Assembly (NCBI GenBank): GCA_023443925.1 | Contig: JAEZSL010000290.1 | Span: 1 to 7,454 of the forward strand | Direction of reading: 5' to 3' | DNA from: Bacillota bacterium | GTDB taxonomy: Bacteria > Bacillota_A > Clostridia > Lachnospirales > Lachnospiraceae | Length of the DNA: 7,454 bases | In this document: piece after piece, positions 1-6,640 of the stretch | Position numbering within the stretch: the stretch's first letter is position 1 | Layout of the letters: each line of letters opens with the position of its first letter | Position numbers and translations under genes: made by a program | Notes under the pieces: generated by a model | What the model saw: only the letters and a program-made list of their open reading frames with translations | What the model was told of the DNA's origin: nothing | Databases searched by the model: none

Positions 1-1871
1 TGGATGCGTGGTATTTTAATATTGATAAAATAAAAGGGCGTCTTCTCGAATTAAACGAGGAGATAAACTGGATACCGGAGACGGTAAAGCATGGACGTTT
101 TGGGAATTGGCTGGAGAATGCAAGGGATTGGAATATCTCGAGAAATAGATACTGGAGCACGCCAATTCCTATCTGGGAATGTGAAGAATGCGACGAAAGA
201 GAAGTTTTTGGCAGTATCGAAGAAATCTATAAAGCCAGTGGAATCCGCCTTAAGAATCTTCACAGGCAGCATATGGATAAGGTTACCTTTTCATGTAAAT
301 GCTGCGGGAAAACCATGCGAAGAGTTCCGGAAGTATTAGATTGCTGGTTTGAAAGCGGTTCCGTACCCTTTGCACAAAAGCATTATCCCTTTGAAAATAA
401 AGAGTGGTTTGAATCTCATTTTCCAAGTGATTTTATCGTGGAATACACCGGTCAAATCCGGTGCTGGTTTTATTATCTTCATGTGCTTGCGGTTGCGTTA
501 TTTGATAAGAATGCGTTTCAGAACTGTATTGTACACGGAACAATTCTAGCCAAAGATGGGAAGAAATTATCCAAGTCTTCCAAAAACTATACGGACCCCA
601 TGCAATTGATGAAACAGTATGGAACCGATGCCTTCCGTTTGTACTTATATCAAACCAATGCTATGTTAATTGGAGATTTACTATTTGATGAGTCAGGAAT
701 TCAAGAGGCCTACCAACAGATTATTTTACCCTATTGGAATGCCTGCAATTTCTTTATTTCGTATGCCAATATTGATGGCTTTAAACCGGAAGAAGCAGCG
801 GCTCCCCAAACCGATAACCAGTTGGATAAGTGGATTCTTGCAAAGTTATATGAAACGGTTCAAAGCATTACCAACAATATGGATATTTACCGTGTTAATA
901 AATATGTTGAATATATCGTGTCATTGGTGGATGGCCTTACGAATTGGTATATCCGCCGTTCAAGAAGAAGATTCTGGAGCAGCGGAATGTCAAAGGATAA
1001 GAAGAGTGCATATCAAACCATGTACTTTGTTCTTGTAAATATAACAAAACTATTCGCACCGGCAGCCCCAATCATCTCTGAAAAAATATATAAAACCCTT
1101 ACCGGCGAATATTCGGTTCATCTAACCAGATGGCCTGCTATCCCAGCAGAATATCAGGATGAAGAATTACTTTTAAAGGTCGAACTTGTTCAAAATATAA
1201 TATATTTGGCAAGAACCATAAGAAATAAAAACAGAATAAAAAACCGTCAGCCCTTAAATAATCTAAAGATTGCCCTATCTGATCATAGCAGCAATACGGT
1301 GCTAGAAGAATTTAGTGACATTATTTCGGAAGAGCTGAATGTAAAAAATATCGAGATATTAAACGAAGTGGAGCATATTGCGGAAATAAATCTTGCACCT
1401 AATTTTAATGAAATTCGAGATAAATATCCGGATAAAACCGCTGATATAATAAAAGCAGTGAAAAGCAAGAAGTTTAAGCTTCTGGACAAAGAAGTGCTTT
1501 TGACAATAAACAATATAACGGAAAGCTTTGATTCAAGTATTATTTTAGTAACCTATCGAGCCAAAGAAGGACTGCATGTAGCGAGTAATAATGGAATTGT
1601 GGTTTCATTGGATTTAACCCTTACAGAAGAATTAAAACAAGAAGGCCTGGCAAGAGATATTGTACGGAATGTCCAGGAAGCAAGAAAACTAATGAGCTGT
1701 GAAATTACGGATACGATTCTGCTTGAATTCGAGGGAACAGCGCCTGAAAACTGGATTGATTATATCTGCAAAGAAACACTGGGGAAAATGGTTAAGGTAG
1801 AAAACCCGGTTAAAGTAATATCGGTGGAAACTGACAGTGAGAAGGAGTTGTTGGTGAGAATCGGCAGATAG
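1..1871 (+). CDS. ileS: Isoleucine--tRNA ligase, IleRS2-like, 5' end outside window
   Basis: Class I aminoacyl-tRNA synthetase that charges tRNA-Ile in the cytoplasm. The frame is open from base 3, giving 622 residues; family members of this type run to about 1,040, so roughly 400 N-terminal residues, including the HIGH motif and most of the editing domain, are missing. Residues numbered from base 3: WLENARDWNISRNRYWSTPIP (36-56), a metal-knuckle-like set of Cys (C60, C63, C98, C100, C101), DCWFESGS (113-120), RCWF (153-156), the KMSKS loop as KLSKS (188-192; bases 564-578), then the anticodon-binding helical domain and a C-terminal DUF5915-like part with LTEELKQEGLARDIV. Such sequences mark the IleRS2 branch, which as a family is less sensitive to mupirocin. 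RCWF in place of the usual RGWF and KLSKS in place of KMSKS make this copy somewhat divergent. Whether it is the only ileS or a second copy cannot be seen here. The internal ATG at base 273 is not the start. Confidence 0.95.
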   Translation, partial: DAWYFNIDKIKGRLLELNEEINWIPETVKHGRFGNWLENARDWNISRNRYWSTPIPIWECEECDEREVFGSIEEIYKASGIRLKNLHRQHMDKVTFSCKCCGKTMRRVPEVLDCWFESGSVPFAQKHYPFENKEWFESHFPSDFIVEYTGQIRCWFYYLHVLAVALFDKNAFQNCIVHGTILAKDGKKLSKSSKNYTDPMQLMKQYGTDAFRLYLYQTNAMLIGDLLFDESGIQEAYQQIILPYWNACNFFISYANIDGFKPEEAAAPQTDNQLDKWILAKLYETVQSITNNMDIYRVNKYVEYIVSLVDGLTNWYIRRSRRRFWSSGMSKDKKSAYQTMYFVLVNITKLFAPAAPIISEKIYKTLTGEYSVHLTRWPAIPAEYQDEELLLKVELVQNIIYLARTIRNKNRIKNRQPLNNLKIALSDHSSNTVLEEFSDIISEELNVKNIEILNEVEHIAEINLAPNFNEIRDKYPDKTADIIKAVKSKKFKLLDKEVLLTINNITESFDSSIILVTYRAKEGLHVASNNGIVVSLDLTLTEELKQEGLARDIVRNVQEARKLMSCEITDTILLEFEGTAPENWIDYICKETLGKMVKVENPVKVISVETDSEKELLVRIGR

Positions 1872-2026
1872 AAAAATTAGTATAGATATACACATAATTA
1901 GTATTTCTAATATTTAACCCGATGTTTAGGTTAATTCGGGTCAGAAAAAGGCATTTTCTATGGAATAACACTCTGTTCAATTATTTGTGTTGAAGAACTA
2001 ACTGGGAACATTAATATGGTGGTAAT

Positions 2027-2070
2027 GAAGCCGACTGAGTTTATCGATTTACTCAGTCGGCTTCCTTTAT
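2027..2070 (+). terminator. Terminator-like hairpin downstream of ileS (left copy)
   Basis: Perfect 14-bp stem, 2027-2040 pairing with 2051-2064, with a 10-base loop. CCTTTATATAT follows the stem, so the T-run is weak on the plus strand; the AA/TT bases inside the stem may allow some function in either direction. It probably ends ileS transcription and insulates the downstream operon. The 34-base core 2030-2063 matches 31 of 34 positions of the hairpin that ends the WYL operon (6177-6210). Confidence 0.75.
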
Positions 2071-2128
2071 ATATATTAGTATTTAATCTCTAATTACTGT
2101 ATGAAATTATATATTTTTTAGAAAAATA

Positions 2129-2158
2129 TTGGTAAAACGAATATTTATTTGGTAAAAT
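2129..2158 (+). promoter_or_regulatory. Possible promoter of the WYL operon
   Basis: TTGGTA (2129-2134), an 18-base spacer and TAAAAT (2153-2158) make a plausible sigma-A-type promoter. The inverted repeat at 2173-2203 would then lie just past the start site, where a bound repressor would block elongation. A competing choice is TATAAT at 2290-2295, a perfect -10 box but with no good -35 and only about 20 bases of leader before the start codon. The sequence does not decide between them. Confidence 0.3.
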
Positions 2159-2203
2159 GTATACAGTTTGTTTTTTGGCAAAAGAATTCTCCATATGCCA
2201 AAA
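2129..2203 (+). promoter_or_regulatory. Candidate operator: TTGGYAAAA repeat cluster with an inverted repeat
   Basis: TTGGTAAAA occurs at 2129-2137 and again at 2149-2157, exactly 20 bases apart (about two helical turns), and a variant TTGGCAAAA lies at 2175-2183. The last one overlaps a perfect 8-bp inverted repeat, TTTTGGCA (2173-2180) and TGCCAAAA (2196-2203), with half-site centres 23 bases apart. The cluster sits 116-190 bases before the regulator's start codon. WYL regulators of the BrxR/CapW kind bind inverted repeats upstream of their own operons, so autoregulation through these sites is a reasonable inference. No binding data can be drawn from sequence alone. Confidence 0.45.
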
Positions 2204-2318
2204 CAGAAATGCAAGAGCAGATGATGATAATAATCTACAAAACAATCTAATATTTTATCCAAACCCCAATATGTGTCCATGTGATATTATATAATTGAGA
2301 TTAGGTTGGAGGTGATAC

Positions 2319-3257
2319 ATGAGTATGGCAATTGATTATTGCGGAAACAAAGGTTTTCGATTACTAAGTATATATGAGCGATTTAATAAAGGCGAGATTT
2401 TGAGCAAGCAAGAATTAGCCTGTTGTTACGGAGTTAGTGAAAAGACAATACAACGTGATATTGATGATCTTAGGTCTTATCTTGCAGAGGAACATCAATT
2501 TGAGAGCGAAGTTGCTGTAAAGTATGACAGACAAAAGCAGGGCTATTATTTAGTCAGGTTCGAAAGAGAATGGCTAACGAATGAAGAAGTGTTAGCTATG
2601 AGTAAAATAATTTTGGAGAGTCGTGCATTTGAAAAGACAGAATTAAAACAAATACTAAGTAAACTGTTAATCCAAGTTGTACCTAATGACCGAAAAACTG
2701 TTGAAGACATTATAAAAAGTGAATATGCTTGCTATGTTCCGCTCCAGCATGGACAAAAATTATTCTCTCGTTTGTGGAAAATATCGCAGTGTATTGTTTC
2801 ACACAGTATTATTTCATTCTGTTATAAACGCAAGGATGGAGTTGATCGAAAACATACTGTTAAACCGGTAGCAATTATGTTTTCAGAATACTATTTCTAT
2901 CTTATTTCATTTATGGCAGATGATTCAAAGGAATACCCTACGGTGTTCCGCATCGATCGAATGTCAGATATTACAGAGTCGGATGTTGTTTTTAAAGTTC
3001 CTTATAATAAAATGTTTAGTGATGGTGAATTTAGAAAACGTGTACAGTTTATGTATACTGGTGAACTTCGTAAAGTAACCTTTGAATTTAGCGGTCCATC
3101 GCTTGAAGCTTTATTGGATAGGCTACCTACAGCAGAAGTTTTATTTGAAAACGATGGAAAATACACCATTAGAGCCGAAGTTTATGGAAAGGGAATTGAT
3201 ATGTGGTTGGGAAGTCAAGGCAGATATGTGAAGAAAGGAAGTGGTTTTGATGAGTAG
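2319..3257 (+). CDS. WYL-domain transcriptional regulator
   Basis: Predicted cytoplasmic DNA-binding regulator of 312 residues, a normal length for the HTH-WYL-WCX family. An N-terminal helix-turn-helix spans about residues 28-56 (SKQELACCYGVSEKTIQRDI, recognition helix near 41-52). The WYL domain runs about 150-225, with HTVKP (179-183), the eponymous motif as FYLISF (193-198, Phe for Trp) and FRIDRM (210-215). A WCX-like C-terminus covers about 245-310. WYL domains sense ligands such as nucleic acid ends or nucleotides, and family members repress phage-defence and DNA-damage loci. ATG 2319 is preferred because GGAGG (2308-2312) is 6 bases before it; ATG 2325 is the alternative. It is the first gene of a four-gene operon and its stop overlaps the next gene by 8 bases, so it most likely controls that operon. 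Family call firm; target and ligand are inference. Confidence 0.93.
   Translation: MSMAIDYCGNKGFRLLSIYERFNKGEILSKQELACCYGVSEKTIQRDIDDLRSYLAEEHQFESEVAVKYDRQKQGYYLVRFEREWLTNEEVLAMSKIILESRAFEKTELKQILSKLLIQVVPNDRKTVEDIIKSEYACYVPLQHGQKLFSRLWKISQCIVSHSIISFCYKRKDGVDRKHTVKPVAIMFSEYYFYLISFMADDSKEYPTVFRIDRMSDITESDVVFKVPYNKMFSDGEFRKRVQFMYTGELRKVTFEFSGPSLEALLDRLPTAEVLFENDGKYTIRAEVYGKGIDMWLGSQGRYVKKGSGFDE
3236..3241 (+). promoter_or_regulatory. Ribosome binding site that sets the start of the HNH gene
   Basis: AGGAAG within AAAGGAAGTGG lies 8 bases before ATG 3250. The in-frame GTG at 3241 would overlap this site and has no other, so ATG 3250 is the better start. The site is inside the last codons of the regulator gene, which implies translational coupling. 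Confidence 0.6.
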
Positions 3258-4851
3258 TAGTTATGCTCTTAATACAGGTTTCGGTTTTGAACCAGAACCT
3301 ACAGAGCCAATTATGACAAGTATTTTTCAACAGTATGAGAGGGTTATTATTGAAAGCTTAATAACATCTTTTGGTTTGGATTTTATAGTTAAGGATCAGC
3401 ATGGTGGCGATGTTGATACTATACATAATGTACGTCAGATTGGTGAAGATAGCCGAATGGTGTATAAAAACAAAGTAAATGAAGAAATGTATAATAACAG
3501 AGGTAAATATGATGACCGTGAGTATCATAAAGGCACTAATTATCAAGCTATGAAAAAGGAAGCGAAGAATAATTATCTTGCATCAGGTGAAACAGTTGAG
3601 GATGCTTATAGTGGTTTAGAATTGCATTTTTTGGGAAAGAGTAAAGGCGCTGATCCAAAGATAAATGCAGAACTAGATCATGTCATATCTGCTAAGAGTA
3701 TACATGAAGATAAAGGACGTGTAATTTCGGGACTTTCTGGTAAAGATTTGGCAAATTCACCTGAAAATTTAAAATTTACAAATAAAAGTTTAAATGCTTC
3801 TATGCAAGATAAGGATATTCCGGATTATATCGAAAAACATCCTGAGTTGTCTCTGGAAGTAAAAGAAAAGATGATGAAACACTATAATAAATCCCGATCC
3901 ATGTATGAGGAAAAATTAGCCAGAGCTTATTATACAAGCCCTAAATTAGCCCAAGATGTGGCAAAGGCTGCTGGAAATGTTAGTGTAAAAATGGGTATTC
4001 GCCAAGCATTGGGGTTTTTATTTACTGAAATATGGTTTGCAGTTAAATCCGAATTCAAAAATAACGAAGAAAAATCAAATTTTGATTTAGGTGAGTTTTT
4101 TATAGCTTTAGGAAATGGTATAAAGCAAGGATTTGACAATGCAAAAGAAAAATATAAAGAATTGTTTTCACGGGTCTTTGATGGGGCAGTTGCAGGTGCT
4201 TTATCAAGTCTGACTACAACTTTATGTAATATTTTTTTTACTACAGCAAAAAATGTAGTAAAAATAATCAGACAATCCTATGCTTCGGTAGTGCAAGCTG
4301 CTAAAATACTATTCATTAATCCGGAAAATTATACTTTTGGTGAAAGAATTCGAGCAGTTGCAAAATCATTATCAATGGGAGCAAGTGTTGTTGTTGGTGT
4401 TATTATTAGTGAAGCCATTGAAAAAACACCAATTGGATCCATACCCGTAATAGGTGATGTTATACAAACATTTTGCGGAACACTTATTACTGGTATAATG
4501 AGTTGCACTCTATTATATTTCTTGGATAGAAACGATACAATAAATAAGCTTGTAAAGGCACTTGATAATATACATACGATTGAAACAGAAATTGATTATT
4601 ACGTCCGACAAGCTGCTTATTTTGAAGAATATGCAGCAAAACTTATGGAAATTGACATAGAAACATTCCGAAATGAAACTTCTATGCACAATAACCTTAT
4701 TGCAAATATTGAGAATGTTGAATCAGAAGAGGAACTTAATACCATTCTTAAAAACGCGATAAGAACCATTGGTATTAATATTCCTTGGAAAGAAAATGGT
4801 GATTTTAATAACTTTATGAATGATAAAAGTGCCGTTATGGTATTTGAATAA
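3250..4851 (+). CDS. HNH-like nuclease motif fused to a membrane-spanning C-terminal region
   Basis: 533 residues from ATG 3250 (536 if GTG 3241 is used). Not recognised as a named family. The N-terminal half is charged and soluble; around residues 140-190 it has an HNH (beta-beta-alpha-metal) pattern: AELDHVISAKSIH with D143-H144, then ANSPENLKFTNKSLNAS with N173 and N182. The third metal-ligand position appears to be Asn and not His, as in HNN variants. The C-terminal half has hydrophobic stretches at about 309-337, 375-392 and 398-425 that could be two or three membrane helices, followed by an acidic helical tail. I infer a membrane-anchored nuclease with its catalytic part in the cytoplasm. 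It overlaps the regulator gene by 8 bases and the next gene by one base, so all three should be made together. Nuclease activity rests on the motif alone; a structural or inactive HNH fold is possible. Confidence 0.75.
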   Translation: MSSSYALNTGFGFEPEPTEPIMTSIFQQYERVIIESLITSFGLDFIVKDQHGGDVDTIHNVRQIGEDSRMVYKNKVNEEMYNNRGKYDDREYHKGTNYQAMKKEAKNNYLASGETVEDAYSGLELHFLGKSKGADPKINAELDHVISAKSIHEDKGRVISGLSGKDLANSPENLKFTNKSLNASMQDKDIPDYIEKHPELSLEVKEKMMKHYNKSRSMYEEKLARAYYTSPKLAQDVAKAAGNVSVKMGIRQALGFLFTEIWFAVKSEFKNNEEKSNFDLGEFFIALGNGIKQGFDNAKEKYKELFSRVFDGAVAGALSSLTTTLCNIFFTTAKNVVKIIRQSYASVVQAAKILFINPENYTFGERIRAVAKSLSMGASVVVGVIISEAIEKTPIGSIPVIGDVIQTFCGTLITGIMSCTLLYFLDRNDTINKLVKALDNIHTIETEIDYYVRQAAYFEEYAAKLMEIDIETFRNETSMHNNLIANIENVESEEELNTILKNAIRTIGINIPWKENGDFNNFMNDKSAVMVFE

Positions 4852-5099
4852 TGTTTAATTGTGATTGCTGTGGGGAATGTTGTAGAAATTTAAATATGTC
4901 CGTAATTTATTCTGAGCTTGATAGAGGTGATGGCAGTTGTATATACCTGAAGGGTAATAGCTGTAGTATCTATGAAAGCCGTCCACTTATATGTAGAATT
5001 GATGAAAGTTATAAGGTGTTTTTTAAAGAAACTATGACTTTGAAAGAATATTACAAACTCAATTACGCAGTTTGCGATAAATTAAAAAAGGGAACTTGA
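4851..5099 (+). CDS. YkgJ-like CxxCxxCC cysteine-cluster protein
   Basis: 82 residues. The N-terminus has an exact C-x2-C-x2-C-C cluster (C4, C7, C10, C11, plus C6), followed by DRGDGSCIYL (C30), CSIYESRPLICR (C38, C48) and a late C75. This is the pattern of the YkgJ / zinc-or-iron-chelating family (PF03692), whose members probably bind Zn or an Fe-S type cofactor; the biochemical role of the family is poorly known. It is at the short end for the family and has no signal peptide or membrane segment. Its ATG shares a base with the stop of the HNH gene (TAATG), and no strong separate ribosome binding site is seen, so it probably depends on translation of that gene. This suggests a partner or maturation factor for one of the flanking membrane proteins, which is inference. 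Confidence 0.85.
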   Translation: MFNCDCCGECCRNLNMSVIYSELDRGDGSCIYLKGNSCSIYESRPLICRIDESYKVFFKETMTLKEYYKLNYAVCDKLKKGT

Positions 5100-5105
5100 G
5101 GAGGA
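5098..5105 (+). promoter_or_regulatory. Strong ribosome binding site of the Gly-rich gene
   Basis: GAGGAGGA begins inside the TGA stop (5097-5099) of the cysteine-cluster gene and lies 7 bases before ATG 5113. It is the best site inside the operon, so the last product may be made in larger amount than the two before it. Confidence 0.7.
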
Positions 5106-5112
5106 ATTTATT

Positions 5113-6150
5113 ATGCCATTACCATTAATCTTAGGAATTGGAGCTGCAATTGCAGGTGCTGCAGGTGTAGGCAGCGGTATTCATGGTGGAATGAAAATGA
5201 AAGAAGCAAATGATACTATGAAAATAGCGGATGAACGACATAAGAGAAACATAGCTCAATTGGAAAAGCAGAATGGTAAAACTACAAATGATATGGATTT
5301 ACTCGGAGAAAGAGAAATGAATATCTTAAAAAGTTTTGAAGAATTCCAGGATGTTTTTGAAAAAATTCAAAATAGACCGCAGTTTAAGTCTTATAAAAAA
5401 AATGGAATTAATATTCCGGAATATGATGGTGAGGAATTAAAAAAAGTTTCGTTTGGAGCCGGGGTGCTTTTAGGTGGAATTGGTGGAGCAGGTCTTGGTG
5501 CAGCTGGAGGATTTGCTGCAGCTGGTGCAACCACTGCGGCTGTAATGGCTATAGGCACTGCATCTACTGGAACGGCAATTGCTTCATTAAGTGGTGTGGC
5601 AGCAACTAATGCGACGCTAGCTGCGTTAGGCGGTGGATCGCTTGCTGTTGGTGGTGGGGGAATGGCATTGGGTTCGGCTATACTCGGTGGCGCTACTTTA
5701 GGTGTTGGATTGCTAGTTGGAGGTATTATTTTTAATGTAACCGGATCATCGCTTTCTAATAAAGCTGATGAAGCATGGAGACAAATGCAAAATGCTGAAA
5801 AAGAAATTGATAAAATCTGTACATATATGATAGATTTAAGTGATATTTCCAACAAATACATAAAATCGATTAATTGTGTTTATGAAATATATCAAACGCA
5901 TTTATCTGAATTAACTAAAATAGTAAATGAATTTGGTAAAACAAAGTGGGATACGTTTACAACTCAAGAAAAACTAATAACGGAAAATACATCATTATTG
6001 GTAGGTTTGCTTTATAATATGTGCAAGGTTCAATTGGTTACTAAAGCATCTGATGAAGGAAAAATGAATGAAATAAATACTGATGCGATTGAAAAATCTA
6101 TCAGTGATGCAAATCAATTATTAAATGATAAAGGAATGGTTGTAAGATAA
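5113..6150 (+). CDS. Membrane-active protein with Gly/Ala-rich hydrophobic core (glycine-zipper type)
   Basis: 345 residues, no recognised enzyme domain. Order: a short Gly/Ala-rich hydrophobic N-terminus (about 3-26, ILGIGAAIAGAAGVGSG); a charged helical, probably coiled-coil segment (27-112); a stretch of about 95 residues (114-210) almost entirely Gly, Ala, Leu, Val, Ser and Thr, with many GxxxG-like spacings; then a second helical segment (212-310) and a polar tail. Helices around a long hydrophobic hairpin are seen in alpha-helical pore-forming toxins and in membrane-remodelling proteins, so membrane insertion or pore formation is a reasonable but unproven idea. There is no clear cleavable signal peptide, suggesting action on the cell's own inner membrane. 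It is the last gene of the operon, with the terminator 26 bases after its stop. A reverse-strand Pro/Ala-rich open frame at 5391-5861 is only a shadow of the Gly/Ala codons. Confidence 0.8.
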   Translation: MPLPLILGIGAAIAGAAGVGSGIHGGMKMKEANDTMKIADERHKRNIAQLEKQNGKTTNDMDLLGEREMNILKSFEEFQDVFEKIQNRPQFKSYKKNGINIPEYDGEELKKVSFGAGVLLGGIGGAGLGAAGGFAAAGATTAAVMAIGTASTGTAIASLSGVAATNATLAALGGGSLAVGGGGMALGSAILGGATLGVGLLVGGIIFNVTGSSLSNKADEAWRQMQNAEKEIDKICTYMIDLSDISNKYIKSINCVYEIYQTHLSELTKIVNEFGKTKWDTFTTQEKLITENTSLLVGLLYNMCKVQLVTKASDEGKMNEINTDAIEKSISDANQLLNDKGMVVR

Positions 6151-6176
6151 CAAAGAATACACTTACCGTAACTACT

Positions 6177-6214
6177 GCCGACTGAGTTTATTGATTACCT
6201 CAGTCGGCTTTTTT
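6177..6214 (+). terminator. Intrinsic terminator of the WYL operon (right copy)
   Basis: Ten-bp perfect stem GCCGACTGAG (6177-6186) with CTCAGTCGGC (6199-6208), a 12-base loop and an immediate run of six T (6209-6214). A textbook rho-independent terminator 26 bases after the last gene. Its sequence, loop included, is nearly the same as the hairpin at 2030-2063. Confidence 0.9.
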
Positions 6215-6640
6215 ATGTTAGATTATGATAACAAAGCATGTTTCCAGTTGATGCCATGTTTATTATACTATGAAATACATGGGTTAATTCTTCCCTGAAG
6301 TTAATGAAAAGCACTTTCTATTCCATTTTAAGAAGTTTGAATTAGTTAGAACTGACAGAGGTGTATTATGGGCAAGTTTCAAAAGAACCTGGAAAGGAAA
6401 TATTATCGAATTCCTGACAAAGGAAGAGAAAGTTTGTGAAAAAGTATGGATGTAATATGCAGGTTTTTAAATGATTATCTTTATCGCTAATAAAAGTAGA
6501 TTTACATAGATTTTATATCAGATCAGTGATAAAATAAAAGCATTATTTTGCACTATTATGTTGAAAATGTAAGTTTTTATAAGTTATCCCATGTAAGGAT
6601 TTGGAACATATAAACATGACATAGTGGAGGAATGGATTAG
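6215..6640. other. Intergenic region after the operon, no clear gene
   Basis: AT-rich DNA with no gene having both a start codon and a ribosome binding site. The only coding-like stretch is the start-less frame at 6288-6455, listed separately. No convincing promoter pair, including sigma-D type, was found for the downstream sensor gene. AGTGGAGGAATGGATTAG (6623-6640) resembles a ribosome binding site with a two-codon frame, but the spacing is too short to be credible. Confidence 0.6.
6288..6455 (+). pseudogene. Possible gene remnant, start-less open frame
   Basis: 55 sense codons between stops at 6285-6287 and 6453-6455. The translation has a protein-like composition (for example FKKFELVRTDRG, then FKRTWKGNIIEFLTKEEK), but there is no ATG, GTG or TTG usable as a start in the frame and no ribosome binding site. 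It may be the decayed end of a gene or a chance open frame. I do not recognise the family. Confidence 0.2.

Larger units (their letters stand above)
1872..2318. other. Intergenic region between ileS and the WYL operon
   Basis: 447 bases without a convincing gene. Just after ileS there is a weak structure with two competing 6-bp pairings, TTAACC/GGTTAA (1914-1919/1929-1934) and ACCCGA/TCGGGT (1917-1922/1936-1941). It has no T-run behind it, so it is a poor terminator. A much stronger hairpin follows at 2027-2064, then an AT-rich stretch with the repeat cluster listed separately (2129-2203), and finally the ribosome binding site GGAGGTGAT (2308-2316) of the regulator gene. No transfer RNA, attachment site or insertion-sequence end was recognised. 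Confidence 0.7.

Noticed and set aside
273..1871. ATG at 273 as the start of the synthetase gene
   Set aside because: The same frame is open back to base 3 and encodes family-typical sequence (WLENARDWNISRNRYWSTPIP), so the gene is only cut by the window edge.
1914..1941. Hairpin just after ileS as its terminator
   Set aside because: Only 6-bp competing stems and no T-run; the 2027-2064 hairpin is far stronger.
3241..3249. GTG at 3241 as the start of the HNH gene
   Set aside because: It lies on top of the only ribosome binding site; ATG 3250 has proper spacing.
5391..5861. Reverse-strand 156-codon Pro/Ala-rich open frame
   Set aside because: It is the antisense of the Gly/Ala codons of the plus-strand gene, with no convincing start context.
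2319..6150. Insertion sequence, integrase or CRISPR array linked to the operon
   Set aside because: No transposase or integrase sequence, no terminal repeats beyond the twin hairpins and no regularly spaced repeats were found.
1929..6320. Shared GGTTAATTC (1929-1937 and 6282-6290) followed by similar TTTCTAT stretches on both sides of the module
   Set aside because: A 9-base match with loosely similar flanks is weak in AT-rich DNA, and its order relative to the two terminators does not fit a simple target duplication.
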